From positions 1 through 23,448 of IMG/VR virus record IMGVR_UViG_3300020185_004424: a stretch of DNA of 23,448 nucleotides, one strand, 5' to 3'. How positions within the stretch are numbered: the first letter of the stretch is position 1; each line of letters opens with the position of its first letter. Below, piece after piece: positions 13,747 to 21,293 of this stretch. The translations under genes and the position numbers were made by a program. The notes under the pieces are model-generated. The model searched no databases. It saw nothing but the letters and a program-made list of their open reading frames with translations, and was not told the origin of the DNA. The DNA comes from a virus.

Positions 13747-14014
13747 GGCTACAAAAATTGAAGAAAAAAATATCCTAATCGCTCGGAGAGTTCCTCCGGG
13801 CGATAAATGGAGATTAGTTGCAAATGAACCAGATGGCCCTATACATAAAACATTAACTGATACTTTAGAAGCATATATGGTTAAAACAGGATTTAAAGGT
13901 AGTTATAGATTAGAACCACTAAAAAGTAACTTATATGCAATTGATTCAACAGAAACAGAAGTAGTACCAGAACCAGAAAAAAAATATTCAATATATGGAG
14001 AGTTTGGAGAATAG
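13745..14014 (+). CDS. Hypothetical protein, 89 aa, preceding gp44
   Basis: Not recognised. The product is mixed: NILIARRVPPGDKWRLVANEPDG near the start, a central helix (KTLTDTLEAYMVKTGFKG), a short strand (YRLEPLKSNLYAID), and an acidic Pro/Glu tail (VVPEPEKKYSIYGEFGE). A TTCGTATATT element directly abuts the ATG. It overlaps gp44 by 20 bases, so it is probably co-translated with the clamp loader. The next in-frame ATG is at residue 45, which would halve the protein, so I keep the first ATG. Confidence 0.7.
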   Translation: MATKIEEKNILIARRVPPGDKWRLVANEPDGPIHKTLTDTLEAYMVKTGFKGSYRLEPLKSNLYAIDSTETEVVPEPEKKYSIYGEFGE

Positions 14015-14939
14015 TTTATTAGTAGAAAAATACCGACCAAGTAAGTTAGAGAACTATGTTGGTAATGAAAATATTAAAAAATCTATTTCTAAATATCTAG
14101 AACAAAATGATATTCAAAACCTTATTTTCTACGGCCCAAGTGGTACAGGAAAAACTACCTTAGCTAAATTAATAATTAAAAACTTAGATTGTGATCACAT
14201 TTATATTAACGCTTCTGACGAGCGTGGGATCGAAACTATTAGGGATAAAGTCTCTGGTTTCGCATCGGTTGCTTCATTTAAGCCCCTCAAGGTTGTTATC
14301 TTGGACGAGGCGGATTTTCTCACGATTCAAGCGCAAGCGTCGCTCAGAAACATAATTGAAACATTTTCTCGTACTACAAGATTTATTATGACTTGTAATT
14401 TTGTAGAACGTATTATTGATCCTCTACAATCTAGATGTCAAGTACTTAAAATTGTACCTCCAACTAAAAAAGATGTTGCTAAACATTTAAATTGGATCCT
14501 ACAACAAGAGTCTATTACTCACGACATAAATGATTTAGTGCCTTTAGTTAATCAATATTATCCTGATTTACGTAAATGTATTAATACTATACAATTATCA
14601 ACTGTAGATGGTGGTGCAAATGATTTATATCTTAAACTAGACCAATCAGTATTAGTATCATCTAATTATATAGATAAAGTAATTAATGCTCTATCAGAGG
14701 GATCTAAACACAATAAAATAGACTGTTATAATGATATCCGTCAAATTATAGCAGATGCTAATGTAGATGATTTTGATGAGCTATTTAAAGCATTATACGA
14801 ACGTGCCTCTGAATATTTACAAAATAAAGAAGGTACAGCAGCTATTTTAATAAATGAACACCAATATAAAGCTAATTTCCGTATCGACAAGGAAATAAAT
14901 ACAATGTCATTAATTCAACAAATATTAAATAATAAATAA
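13995..14939 (+). CDS. 44: Clamp loader large subunit gp44 (AAA+ ATPase)
   Basis: T4-type clamp-loader ATPase that, with gp62, opens and loads the gp45 ring. Seen: the YRPSKLENYVGN box at residues 13-24, Walker A GPSGTGKTT at 47-55, Walker B VVILDEAD at 100-107, sensor 1 MTCN at 132-135 and the arginine-finger motif SRC at 146-148. At 314 aa it matches T4 gp44 (319). Bases 14211-14350, which encode the stretch through Walker B, are markedly richer in G+C than their surroundings, with codons such as GCG, CTC and GAG. The start overlaps the previous gene by 20 bases. The downstream 81-aa gene follows after two bases. Confidence 0.97.
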   Translation: MESLENSLLVEKYRPSKLENYVGNENIKKSISKYLEQNDIQNLIFYGPSGTGKTTLAKLIIKNLDCDHIYINASDERGIETIRDKVSGFASVASFKPLKVVILDEADFLTIQAQASLRNIIETFSRTTRFIMTCNFVERIIDPLQSRCQVLKIVPPTKKDVAKHLNWILQQESITHDINDLVPLVNQYYPDLRKCINTIQLSTVDGGANDLYLKLDQSVLVSSNYIDKVINALSEGSKHNKIDCYNDIRQIIADANVDDFDELFKALYERASEYLQNKEGTAAILINEHQYKANFRIDKEINTMSLIQQILNNK

Positions 14940-14941
14940 TT

Positions 14942-15187
14942 ATGCAACAACAACAACAACAAGGCCCACCTATTGATTTAAAAAACACATCAGAAATTAA
15001 AACCTCAGATGGAGGTATTATTTTTAAACAAGGATTTATACTACGTACTGTTTCTAAATTTATTACTGGAACAGATGAAGATGCTCTTTTACCTATCCCT
15101 GTATTTTATGATCCTGTTTCAAATAAAATTTTAGAAGGTTCTATACCTAAAGATTTAAGAGAAGAATATAAAAGTCAAATCATTTAA
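14942..15187 (+). CDS. Hypothetical protein with N-terminal poly-Gln, 81 aa
   Basis: Not recognised. It begins with six consecutive Gln residues (CAA repeats), then GPPIDLKNTSEIKTSDGG, a FKQGFILRTVSKFITG strand-like region, and VFYDPVSNKILEGSIP near the end. The pattern suggests a small beta-rich protein with a disordered start. It lies between gp44 and gp62 in the clamp-loader unit. The stop (TAATGA) overlaps the gp62 start by one base, so the two are probably coupled. Confidence 0.75.
   Translation: MQQQQQQGPPIDLKNTSEIKTSDGGIIFKQGFILRTVSKFITGTDEDALLPIPVFYDPVSNKILEGSIPKDLREEYKSQII
14945..14962 (+). repeat. CAA trinucleotide repeat (six units)
   Basis: Six CAA codons directly after the ATG at 14942 encode poly-Gln. 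A repeat this short could change length by slippage without changing the reading frame. Confidence 0.8.
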
Positions 15188-15600
15188 TGAATTCTATCTT
15201 TAATTGGACAAAGATAATTAATACATCCAAACCCCCAATTAAATCTTTCACAGATAAAGATTGGGAAGTTTGGAATAGTTATATGGTTCATAGAATACTT
15301 AGTATGAATCCTGATTTTTTAGAATTAGTTAATGAAGTCCAAAAAATATTACCCCAAAATAAAAAAGAAATATACTCTATCTATAAAGAGTTTATTCCTA
15401 AAAATAATAAATGGAGTAAATATATTAAATCTAAGGTAAAACAACCTAACAAAGATTTAGTAGAATACATTAGAAATTACTTCCAATGTTCAAGTAAAGA
15501 ATCAAGAGAATATATAAATATATTGGATACCCAAAAGATAAGTCATATATTGACTGATATAGGATTAAACAAAAAAGAAATAAAACCACTATTAAAATGA
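15187..15600 (+). CDS. 62: Clamp loader small subunit gp62
   Basis: Partner of gp44 in the T4-type clamp loader. It has no ATPase motif. Recognised by the N-terminal FNWTKIINTSKPPIKSFTDKDWEVWNSY followed by MVHRILSMNPDFLELVNEVQ (residues 32-51), a pattern typical of gp62 in T4-like phages, and by the conserved gene order with gp44. At 137 aa it is shorter than T4 gp62 (187). The end is rich in Lys and helical (YIRNYFQCSSKESREYINILD). It overlaps the next gene by four bases (ATGA). Confidence 0.85.
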   Translation: MNSIFNWTKIINTSKPPIKSFTDKDWEVWNSYMVHRILSMNPDFLELVNEVQKILPQNKKEIYSIYKEFIPKNNKWSKYIKSKVKQPNKDLVEYIRNYFQCSSKESREYINILDTQKISHILTDIGLNKKEIKPLLK

Positions 15601-15830
15601 CAAAAGAATTATACACTATGTTAAAAACATCTGCAGAAGCAGATAAAGCAAAAGCATTATTATCCCTTGAATTGTTAGGTAATAATGCAGTTGGAATTGG
15701 AGACCATTCAACTGAAGATTTTTATAAAAATGCTGAAGAAGCACTTGTTATGTTAGTTGATGCTGATGATAGACTAGGAGCCATAGAACAATATTTTAAT
15801 ATTTATAGAGCAGTACAAGTAAATGGGTGA
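15597..15830 (+). CDS. Hypothetical protein, 77 aa
   Basis: A small acidic, all-helical protein (LKTSAEADKAKALLSLELL ... GDHSTEDFYKNAEEALVMLVDADDRL) with no recognised domain. ATGA overlap with gp62 and an 8-base overlap with the following Nmad1-type gene place it firmly in the operon. It sits where T4 has the translational repressor regA, but length, charge and sequence do not look like RegA. Confidence 0.75.
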   Translation: MTKELYTMLKTSAEADKAKALLSLELLGNNAVGIGDHSTEDFYKNAEEALVMLVDADDRLGAIEQYFNIYRAVQVNG

Positions 15831-16266
15831 TTCAGTTAAAAAATACTTTAAAGATATGAGTGATAGAGAAATTATGAATTCTAAATATTCAAGTAAAAAA
15901 ATCCAAGAATATATGGATGATGAATCAAATCAAATTATAACTATTTTTGAAGAGGAATATCCTGAGTTATCAAACGAATTTCAAAAAATACAAGAAGAAA
16001 TGTATGAAATGTTTGCTCGTAAACATTTAGACTACGGTTTAAATAATATTGCTTTAGGCGGAGATATCGTTAATAACAGCGATGATAAGAAATTCTCATT
16101 AACTGGGTTAGCCATTAGACTAACTGATAAAATATCACGTTTAAGAAACTTGATGGTTAATGGTAAAAACTATGTTCAAGGCGAAAGCATGGAAGATACT
16201 TTTATAGATATAGCCAATTATGGAATAATCGGTCTTTTAGTTGGTAGAAATAAGTGGAAAAAATAG
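15823..16266 (+). CDS. Nucleotide modification-associated (Nmad1/DUF1599) protein
   Basis: A 147-aa helical protein. The second half, ARKHLDYGLNNIALGGDIVNN followed by LTGLAIRLTDKISRLRNLM (about residues 66-109) and EDTFIDIANYGIIGLLVGR (123-142), is the DUF1599 pattern now called nucleotide modification-associated domain 1. The family is frequent in phages with modified bases and may act on nucleotides, but its reaction is not established. Its presence fits the FolE-QueD-QueE-QueC genes at the left of the window. It overlaps or abuts the nuclease gene that follows. Confidence 0.85.
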   Translation: MGDSVKKYFKDMSDREIMNSKYSSKKIQEYMDDESNQIITIFEEEYPELSNEFQKIQEEMYEMFARKHLDYGLNNIALGGDIVNNSDDKKFSLTGLAIRLTDKISRLRNLMVNGKNYVQGESMEDTFIDIANYGIIGLLVGRNKWKK

Positions 16267-16267
16267 T

Positions 16268-17242
16268 TTGGCTAAAAAAATACCTAAAATAGTAAAGGAG
16301 ATTAGAAATAATCCCCCATCACCTATAAATTTTGCATTTCAAAAGAATATTTCTTATTCTCAAATGTCAATATTTAGAGGATGCCCTCATAGGTGGAAAT
16401 TACAGTATAAAGATAAAATCAAACGATTTACATCTTCTATACACACTGTATTTGGGACAGCTATACATGAATCAATGCAACATTATTTAGATGTGGCATA
16501 CGAAAAATCATTTGCGGCAGCAGATAGGGAAATAAATATAGAAGATCATTTCCAAAATGCTTATATATCTGAATATCAAGCTCAATACAAGAAAAATAAT
16601 AATGAGCATTTTTCGGATGCTTCAGAAATGAGAGAATTCTTTGAAGATGGTGTAGCAATATTAGAGTGGTTTAAGAAAAAACGTAGTAGGTATTTTAGTA
16701 AAAAAGACACATATTTAGTTGGTTGTGAGTTACCAATTATAATTGCACCGAATAAAATGTATAATAACGTATTATATATGGGGTATCTAGATGTTGTCAC
16801 ATATAACGAAACAACAGATACATTCAAAATAATCGACATAAAGACAAGTACTAAAGGTTGGAATGATTATGCTAAAAAGGATGAAGATAAACAATATCAA
16901 TTATTATTATATAAACAATATTTTTCTGAACAATATGGAATACCATTAGATAAGATTGAAATTGAGTTTATGATATTAAAAAGAAAAGTGTTAGACATGG
17001 ATGATGAAAATATTATGTCACCATATCAAGCATATAGAGTACAACAATTTACACCTCCAAGTGGTAAAATAAAATTAGGTAGGGCAAAAAGTGCCATTAA
17101 TAATTTTATCAATGAATGTTTTGATTCAAGTGGGAAAATAAAAGAAAAAGATTACCCAAAATCCCCTTCTAAATGGAATTGCACATTTTGTCCTTATGGA
17201 GAAGATGAAGAATTATGTGGAGCCAAACAACATTTTTCGTAG
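16268..17242 (+). CDS. PD-(D/E)XK nuclease, Cas4/AddB-like, with probable Fe-S cluster
   Basis: RecB-family exonuclease domain of about 324 aa. Seen: YSQMSIFRGCPHRWKLQY (with Cys39) and FGTAIHESMQHYLD, as at the N-terminus of PDDEXK_1 proteins, the catalytic core GYLDVV (Asp175) and IIDIKTS (Asp190, Lys192), then QYQLLLYKQYF. The C-terminus has CX2CX8C (Cys305, 308, 317). Together with Cys39 this gives the four-cysteine arrangement that binds a 4Fe-4S cluster in AddB and Cas4. A role in phage recombination or DNA-end processing is likely. No ATG is available. I use TTG at 16268, two bases after the upstream stop; TTG at 16241 is the alternative. Confidence 0.88.
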   Translation: MAKKIPKIVKEIRNNPPSPINFAFQKNISYSQMSIFRGCPHRWKLQYKDKIKRFTSSIHTVFGTAIHESMQHYLDVAYEKSFAAADREINIEDHFQNAYISEYQAQYKKNNNEHFSDASEMREFFEDGVAILEWFKKKRSRYFSKKDTYLVGCELPIIIAPNKMYNNVLYMGYLDVVTYNETTDTFKIIDIKTSTKGWNDYAKKDEDKQYQLLLYKQYFSEQYGIPLDKIEIEFMILKRKVLDMDDENIMSPYQAYRVQQFTPPSGKIKLGRAKSAINNFINECFDSSGKIKEKDYPKSPSKWNCTFCPYGEDEELCGAKQHFS

Positions 17243-17245
17243 GTT
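17216..17245 (+). promoter_or_regulatory. Candidate promoter before the ribbon-helix-helix gene
   Basis: TTCGTAGGTT at 17236-17245 is a variant of the TTCGTATATT element. TGTG (17216-17219) lies 20 bases before its TA, the same geometry as at 13715-13746. The ATG follows 48 bases later, after an A/T-rich leader ending TAATAAATAAAGACT. The glycan genes could be served from here. Confidence 0.35.
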
Positions 17246-17246
17246 C

Positions 17247-17258
17247 ATACATATGTAT
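17247..17258. repeat. 12-bp perfect palindrome ATACATATGTAT
   Basis: It lies in the gap 17243-17293, just after the TTCGTAGGTT element and before the ribbon-helix-helix gene. Its position near a possible transcription start would suit an operator. In AT-rich DNA such a palindrome can also arise by chance. Confidence 0.4.
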
Positions 17259-17293
17259 ATATATAATAAATAATGTTTTAATAAATAAAGACT

Positions 17294-17494
17294 ATGAATA
17301 TAAAAAAACCAATGACATTAACTAGTGTTAAAGTCAAAAGCGATTTATTCGAGAATTTTAAAATTGAATGTGTAAAACGTAAATTTTCTTTCCAAAAACT
17401 TGCTGATCGAGCTTTGTTTTTATATCTTACAGATGAAGATTTTCGTAAACAAATTACTAATCAAATTAATCTCGATATAAAAAACCATGAATAA
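17294..17494 (+). CDS. Ribbon-helix-helix-like DNA-binding protein, 66 aa
   Basis: A small basic protein with the shape of a ribbon-helix-helix repressor: beta strand TLTSVKVKSDLFENFK, first helix ENFKIECVKRK and second helix SFQKLADRALFLYLTDEDFRKQI. Similar short proteins with the LADRALFLYLTDEDF-like end are common in T4-like phages. It would dimerise and bind DNA in the major groove. It is preceded by its own candidate promoter and a 12-bp palindrome, consistent with autoregulation (inference). It overlaps the following glycosyltransferase by 8 bases, making it the first gene of the glycan unit. Confidence 0.75.
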   Translation: MNIKKPMTLTSVKVKSDLFENFKIECVKRKFSFQKLADRALFLYLTDEDFRKQITNQINLDIKNHE

Positions 17495-18926
17495 AGACTT
17501 TAAGTATATCCCTAAGGATAAAAGAAAAAAAATACTTCTAATTTGTGATGATATTAGAGTACATTCTGGGGTGGCTACTGTAGCCAAAGAAATAGTTTTA
17601 TTTACTTCCCACCATTTTAACTGGGTACAAATGGGAGGTTCTATTAAACATCCTGATCAAGGTAAAATTTTAGATTTATCTGAATCTACTAATAAAGAAA
17701 TGGGGTTAAATGATGCTCAAACTATATTATACCCGGTTAATGGGTATGGAAATAGTAATATTGTTAGAGAAATTATAGCCCGAGAAAAACCAGATGCTTT
17801 AATGTTATTTACTGATCCTAGATATTTTATGCATATATGGAATATGGAAATGGAAATTAGAAAAAAAATTCCAATTGTATATTTAAATATTTGGGATGAT
17901 TATCCTGCCCCAATGTATAATAAACCTTACTATGAAGCTTGTGACCTATTAATGGGGATTTCAAAACAAACAGTTAATATTAATAAGTTAGTTTTAAAGG
18001 AATCAGAAAAAAATACAATATTTAGATATTTACCTCATGGTAAAAACCCAAAAACATTTTTCCCAATAGAAGATACTGATAATGGGGTGGAGTTACTGAA
18101 AAAACAGTTATTTCAAAATAATGAAGTAGATTTTATATTATATTTTAATTCTAGAAATATTAGAAGAAAACAAATTCCTGATACTATAATGGCTTATAGA
18201 TTATTTTTGGATTCACTCCCAAAAGAAAAAGCTAAAAAATGTAGATTAGTAATTAAATCAGAAGGTATTACAGATGCCGGAACAAATCTTTATAAAGTAA
18301 CAGATTATTTACTAGGTGAAGATTATGAAAATACTTATGTGATTTTAGATCGTTCCTTTTCTGAAAAAGAATTAAATTATCTTTATAATTTAGCAGATGT
18401 TCAAATATTATTAACATCAAATGAAGGATGGGGATTAACATTAACTGAAGCTATATTAACAGGAACACCTATTATAGCTAATGTTACAGGTGGGATGCAA
18501 GATCAAATGAGATTTGTAGATGATAAAGGTAAATGGTTTGAACCCGATGCTGATGTACCTTCTAACCATAGAGGTACTTATAAAGAACATGGTGAATGGG
18601 CATTCCCAGTTTACCCAACTAGCAGGTCAATTCAAGGTTCACCTCCAACACCTTACATTTATGATGATAGGTGTGATTACGAAGATGCATCAAAAAGAAT
18701 TAAAGAATGTTATGCTCTAGGTAAAGAAGAATTAAAAAGAAGAGGTAAAAAAGGAAGAGATTGGGCATTAAGTGATGAAGCAGGTTTTACATCTGAACAT
18801 CAAGGAAAAAGATTTATTAAAGCTTTAGATACATTATTTGAAACTTGGACCCCTCGAGAAAAATATGAATTAATAAATGCAACAGAATATAAGGGTAAAT
18901 TTTTAAACCATAAAATTATATATTAA
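17487..18926 (+). CDS. Glycosyltransferase, GT4-like (GT-B fold)
   Basis: A 479-aa predicted retaining glycosyltransferase. The N-terminal Rossmann half begins KKILLICDDIRVHSGVATVAKEIV, with the donor/acceptor glycine region. The C-terminal half carries the GT4 EX7E signature EGWGLTLTE (Glu313, Glu321) followed by TGTPIIANVTGG. A conserved phage-like insert (YPTSRSIQGSPPTPY) occurs late. The donor sugar cannot be deduced. No membrane segment is present. Expected to be cytoplasmic, adding sugar to a surface-glycan precursor, to a phage protein or to modified DNA. It ends in a one-base overlap (TAATG) with a second glycosyltransferase gene. Confidence 0.9.
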   Translation: MNKDFKYIPKDKRKKILLICDDIRVHSGVATVAKEIVLFTSHHFNWVQMGGSIKHPDQGKILDLSESTNKEMGLNDAQTILYPVNGYGNSNIVREIIAREKPDALMLFTDPRYFMHIWNMEMEIRKKIPIVYLNIWDDYPAPMYNKPYYEACDLLMGISKQTVNINKLVLKESEKNTIFRYLPHGKNPKTFFPIEDTDNGVELLKKQLFQNNEVDFILYFNSRNIRRKQIPDTIMAYRLFLDSLPKEKAKKCRLVIKSEGITDAGTNLYKVTDYLLGEDYENTYVILDRSFSEKELNYLYNLADVQILLTSNEGWGLTLTEAILTGTPIIANVTGGMQDQMRFVDDKGKWFEPDADVPSNHRGTYKEHGEWAFPVYPTSRSIQGSPPTPYIYDDRCDYEDASKRIKECYALGKEELKRRGKKGRDWALSDEAGFTSEHQGKRFIKALDTLFETWTPREKYELINATEYKGKFLNHKIIY

Positions 18927-20215
18927 TGAATAAACCACGTTTTGTAATAAGTTGCCCATTTGATACTTACTCAGGTTATGGGGCACGTAGTAGAGATATA
19001 GTAAAATCTATTATTAAAACTAATAAATACAATGTTGAATTATTATCCCAAAAATGGGGTGAAACTTCTTGGGGTTTTTGTAATGAAAATCCTGAATGGG
19101 AGTTTTTACTTAACCATCTAGCAAAACATGATTGGAATAAAACTCAACCTGATATTTGGATGCAAATAACTATTCCAAATGAATTTCAAAAAGTAGGAAG
19201 ATTTAATATTGGATGTACCGCTGGTATTGAATCTACAATGTGTAAAGGGGAATGGGTTGAAGGTTTAAATAGAATGGATTTAAATTGGGTTTCATCCAAC
19301 CATGCTAAAAGAGTATTTGAAAGTGCTAAATATGATAGAATAGATCCTAAAACTAAACAAAAAGTAGGAATAGTAACTTTAACTAAACCTATAGAAGTTA
19401 TATTTGAAGGAGTTAATTTAGATGTATATAAACCCTTAAAAGATGATAAATTAAAAACATTCAACTTATCAGATATAAAAGAATCATTTTGTTATTTATT
19501 TGTAGGACATTGGATGAATGGTGAGCATGGTCATGATAGAAAAAATGTAGGAGTTTTAATTCAACAATTTTTTGAAACTTTTAAAAACTCAAAATCTAAA
19601 CCCGCTTTAATTTTAAAAACATCAGTAGGTACTTCTTCATATGTAAGTAGAGAAGAAATTTTAGATAGAATTAGGGCTATTAAAAAAACAATTAATTCAA
19701 AAAACTTACCTAATGTATATCTTTTAAGTGGGGAATTTAGTGATAGTGAAATTAATGAGTTATATAATAATCCTAAGGTTAAAGCTATGGTAACTACTAC
19801 TAAAGGAGAAGGATTTGGAAGACCTTTACTTGAATTCTCAGCCGTAGGAAAACCTATTATTTCCACATCATGGTCAGGACATATGGATTTTTTAAACCCC
19901 CAATATGTTTATTTATTACCTGGAGTTTTAGAAAATGTTCACCCTAGTGCTGCTAATAATTGGTTAATAAAAGAAAGTCAATGGTTTAAAGTTGATAATA
20001 ACCAATTAAAAAAATCATTTAAAGAAATGTTTAAAAAGTATAAAACATATGCCATTAAAGGTAAACAACAAAAACAATATGTTATAAATAATTTTAGTAT
20101 TGAGAAAATGCAAGAAATAGTTGAAGCCTCATTAGATAAAAATACATCAGATCTTCCTACACAATTAAGTTTAAATTTACCTAAATTAAATTTACCTAAA
20201 TTAAAAAAAATATAA
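18926..20215 (+). CDS. Glycosyltransferase, GT4-like, with C-terminal LNLPK repeats
   Basis: A 429-aa GT-B glycosyltransferase, probably related to its upstream neighbour. It starts PRFVISCPFDTYSGYGARSRDIVKSI, an acceptor-side Rossmann motif with SGYG. The EX7E motif is EGFGRPLLE (Glu295, Glu303), then GKPIISTSWSGHMDFL. It contains a VGHWMNGEHGHDRKN stretch at about 192-206. The last residues are LSLNLPKLNLPKLKKI, encoded by a 15-bp tandem repeat, an unusual amphipathic tail that could bind membrane or a partner. Donor and acceptor are unknown. Confidence 0.88.
   Translation: MNKPRFVISCPFDTYSGYGARSRDIVKSIIKTNKYNVELLSQKWGETSWGFCNENPEWEFLLNHLAKHDWNKTQPDIWMQITIPNEFQKVGRFNIGCTAGIESTMCKGEWVEGLNRMDLNWVSSNHAKRVFESAKYDRIDPKTKQKVGIVTLTKPIEVIFEGVNLDVYKPLKDDKLKTFNLSDIKESFCYLFVGHWMNGEHGHDRKNVGVLIQQFFETFKNSKSKPALILKTSVGTSSYVSREEILDRIRAIKKTINSKNLPNVYLLSGEFSDSEINELYNNPKVKAMVTTTKGEGFGRPLLEFSAVGKPIISTSWSGHMDFLNPQYVYLLPGVLENVHPSAANNWLIKESQWFKVDNNQLKKSFKEMFKKYKTYAIKGKQQKQYVINNFSIEKMQEIVEASLDKNTSDLPTQLSLNLPKLNLPKLKKI
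20171..20205 (+). repeat. 15-bp tandem repeat encoding LNLPK
   Basis: TTAAATTTACCTAAA occurs at 20171-20185 and 20186-20200, followed by a partial copy (TTAAA, 20201-20205). It encodes the repeated tail of the second glycosyltransferase. Copy number could vary by slippage or recombination without frame change. Confidence 0.85.
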
Positions 20216-20220
20216 TAAAT

Positions 20221-20664
20221 ATGAATTTCGATGAATTAACAGACTGTACTAGATGCGGTTCAGATGCTTGTTATAAACAAGAAATAAATAAAGAAATTAG
20301 AATTGAATTATGTTATGGTTGTGGTTTTCAACATAATTCAATAATGAAAATTGGTTCTGAATTACTCGAAAAGCAAATGGAATTGCTCCCTGAATTATAT
20401 AAGGAATTATTAGATAAAGAAGAAGAAAGTGATAAAGTTTGGATGCCTAGTACTATTAATGTTAAAGAAAAAGGTATGGTATTTGCTAATGGTTCTGATA
20501 GATATAATTGGACTTGGGGTGCTGTTAAATCAGTTAAAATTCCAAAAGATGAAAGAGAAAAATATAATGGTGAAAAATATAAAGCCGATATGTCTACATT
20601 AGAACAGTTTGGGGAGCGTGATTTTATAGGAGCATTAAGTTACATAGGAATACTCCCAGAGTAG
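20221..20664 (+). CDS. Zinc-ribbon hypothetical protein, 147 aa
   Basis: The N-terminal zinc ribbon has CX2C at Cys9/Cys12, an additional Cys17, and a second CX2C at Cys31/Cys34 (CYGCG). After it comes a helical region (SELLEKQMELLPELYKELLDKEEES), then a beta-like stretch (VWMPSTINVKEKGMVFANGSD) and a C-terminal LEQFGERDFIGALSYIGILPE. The family is not recognised, but similar zinc-ribbon proteins occur in T4-like phages near structural or glycan genes. The ribbon suggests nucleic-acid or protein contact. It lies between glycosyltransferases, with starts and stops a few bases apart. Confidence 0.8.
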   Translation: MNFDELTDCTRCGSDACYKQEINKEIRIELCYGCGFQHNSIMKIGSELLEKQMELLPELYKELLDKEEESDKVWMPSTINVKEKGMVFANGSDRYNWTWGAVKSVKIPKDEREKYNGEKYKADMSTLEQFGERDFIGALSYIGILPE

Positions 20665-20666
20665 AT

Positions 20667-21293
20667 ATGAAAATAAGTTATGCAATAACAGTTTGTAATG
20701 AATTTGTAGAAATACAAAGACTTGTTAATTTTTTACGTAAGAATAAAAGACAGCAAGATGAAATAGTAGTACTCTATGATCAAAAGAATGGTGATGAAGA
20801 AGTAGCTAAATGGTTAACCAAGCAGTCTAAATATCCAAACTTTCAGTTTTGGAGAGGGTTAGATTTTAATGGACATTTTGCTAATTGGAAAAACCAATTA
20901 ACTAATTATTGTACTGGTGATTATATATTCCAAATAGATGCTGATGAAACCCCAGATAAGTCTTTAATAGATAATCTACCTCTAATTTTAGAAGCAAATC
21001 CTGACAATGAAGTTTATTTAGTCCCTAGAATTAATACCGTAGAGGGATTAACTCAAGAACATATTAATAAATGGGGTTGGAACGTAAATGAAAAAGATTG
21101 GGTTAATTGGCCAGATTACCAATGGAGAATCTGGAAAAATAAACCAGAGATTAAGTGGGTAAATAAAGTACATGAAAAATTAGAAGGATTTAAAACCTAC
21201 GCTGCACTTCCTGCTGAAGAAGGTGTAGCCCTTTATCACCCAAAAGATATTAAAAGACAAGAGAAACAGAACGCTTACTACGATACATTATGA
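20667..21293 (+). CDS. Glycosyltransferase family 2-like protein
   Basis: A GT-A fold protein of 208 aa. Seen: the start ISYAITVCNEFVEIQRLVNFLRK, DEIVVLYDQKNGDEE, and a metal-binding DXD motif in FQIDADETPD (Asp91, Asp93), as in GT2 enzymes of the SunS and WaaE type that read DADE. The C-terminal half (WRIWKNKPEIKWVNKVHEKLEGF) is typical of small family-2 transferases, where VHE is conserved. No transmembrane helix is seen, so it is probably a soluble transferase acting on a lipid-linked or protein acceptor. Donor unknown. ATGA overlap with the PseB-like gene argues for a joint pathway. Confidence 0.9.
   Translation: MKISYAITVCNEFVEIQRLVNFLRKNKRQQDEIVVLYDQKNGDEEVAKWLTKQSKYPNFQFWRGLDFNGHFANWKNQLTNYCTGDYIFQIDADETPDKSLIDNLPLILEANPDNEVYLVPRINTVEGLTQEHINKWGWNVNEKDWVNWPDYQWRIWKNKPEIKWVNKVHEKLEGFKTYAALPAEEGVALYHPKDIKRQEKQNAYYDTL

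Noticed and set aside
15597-15830. RegA translational repressor, expected beside gp62 in T4
   Set aside because: At 77 aa and acidic, it has none of the RegA pattern I would expect; left as hypothetical.
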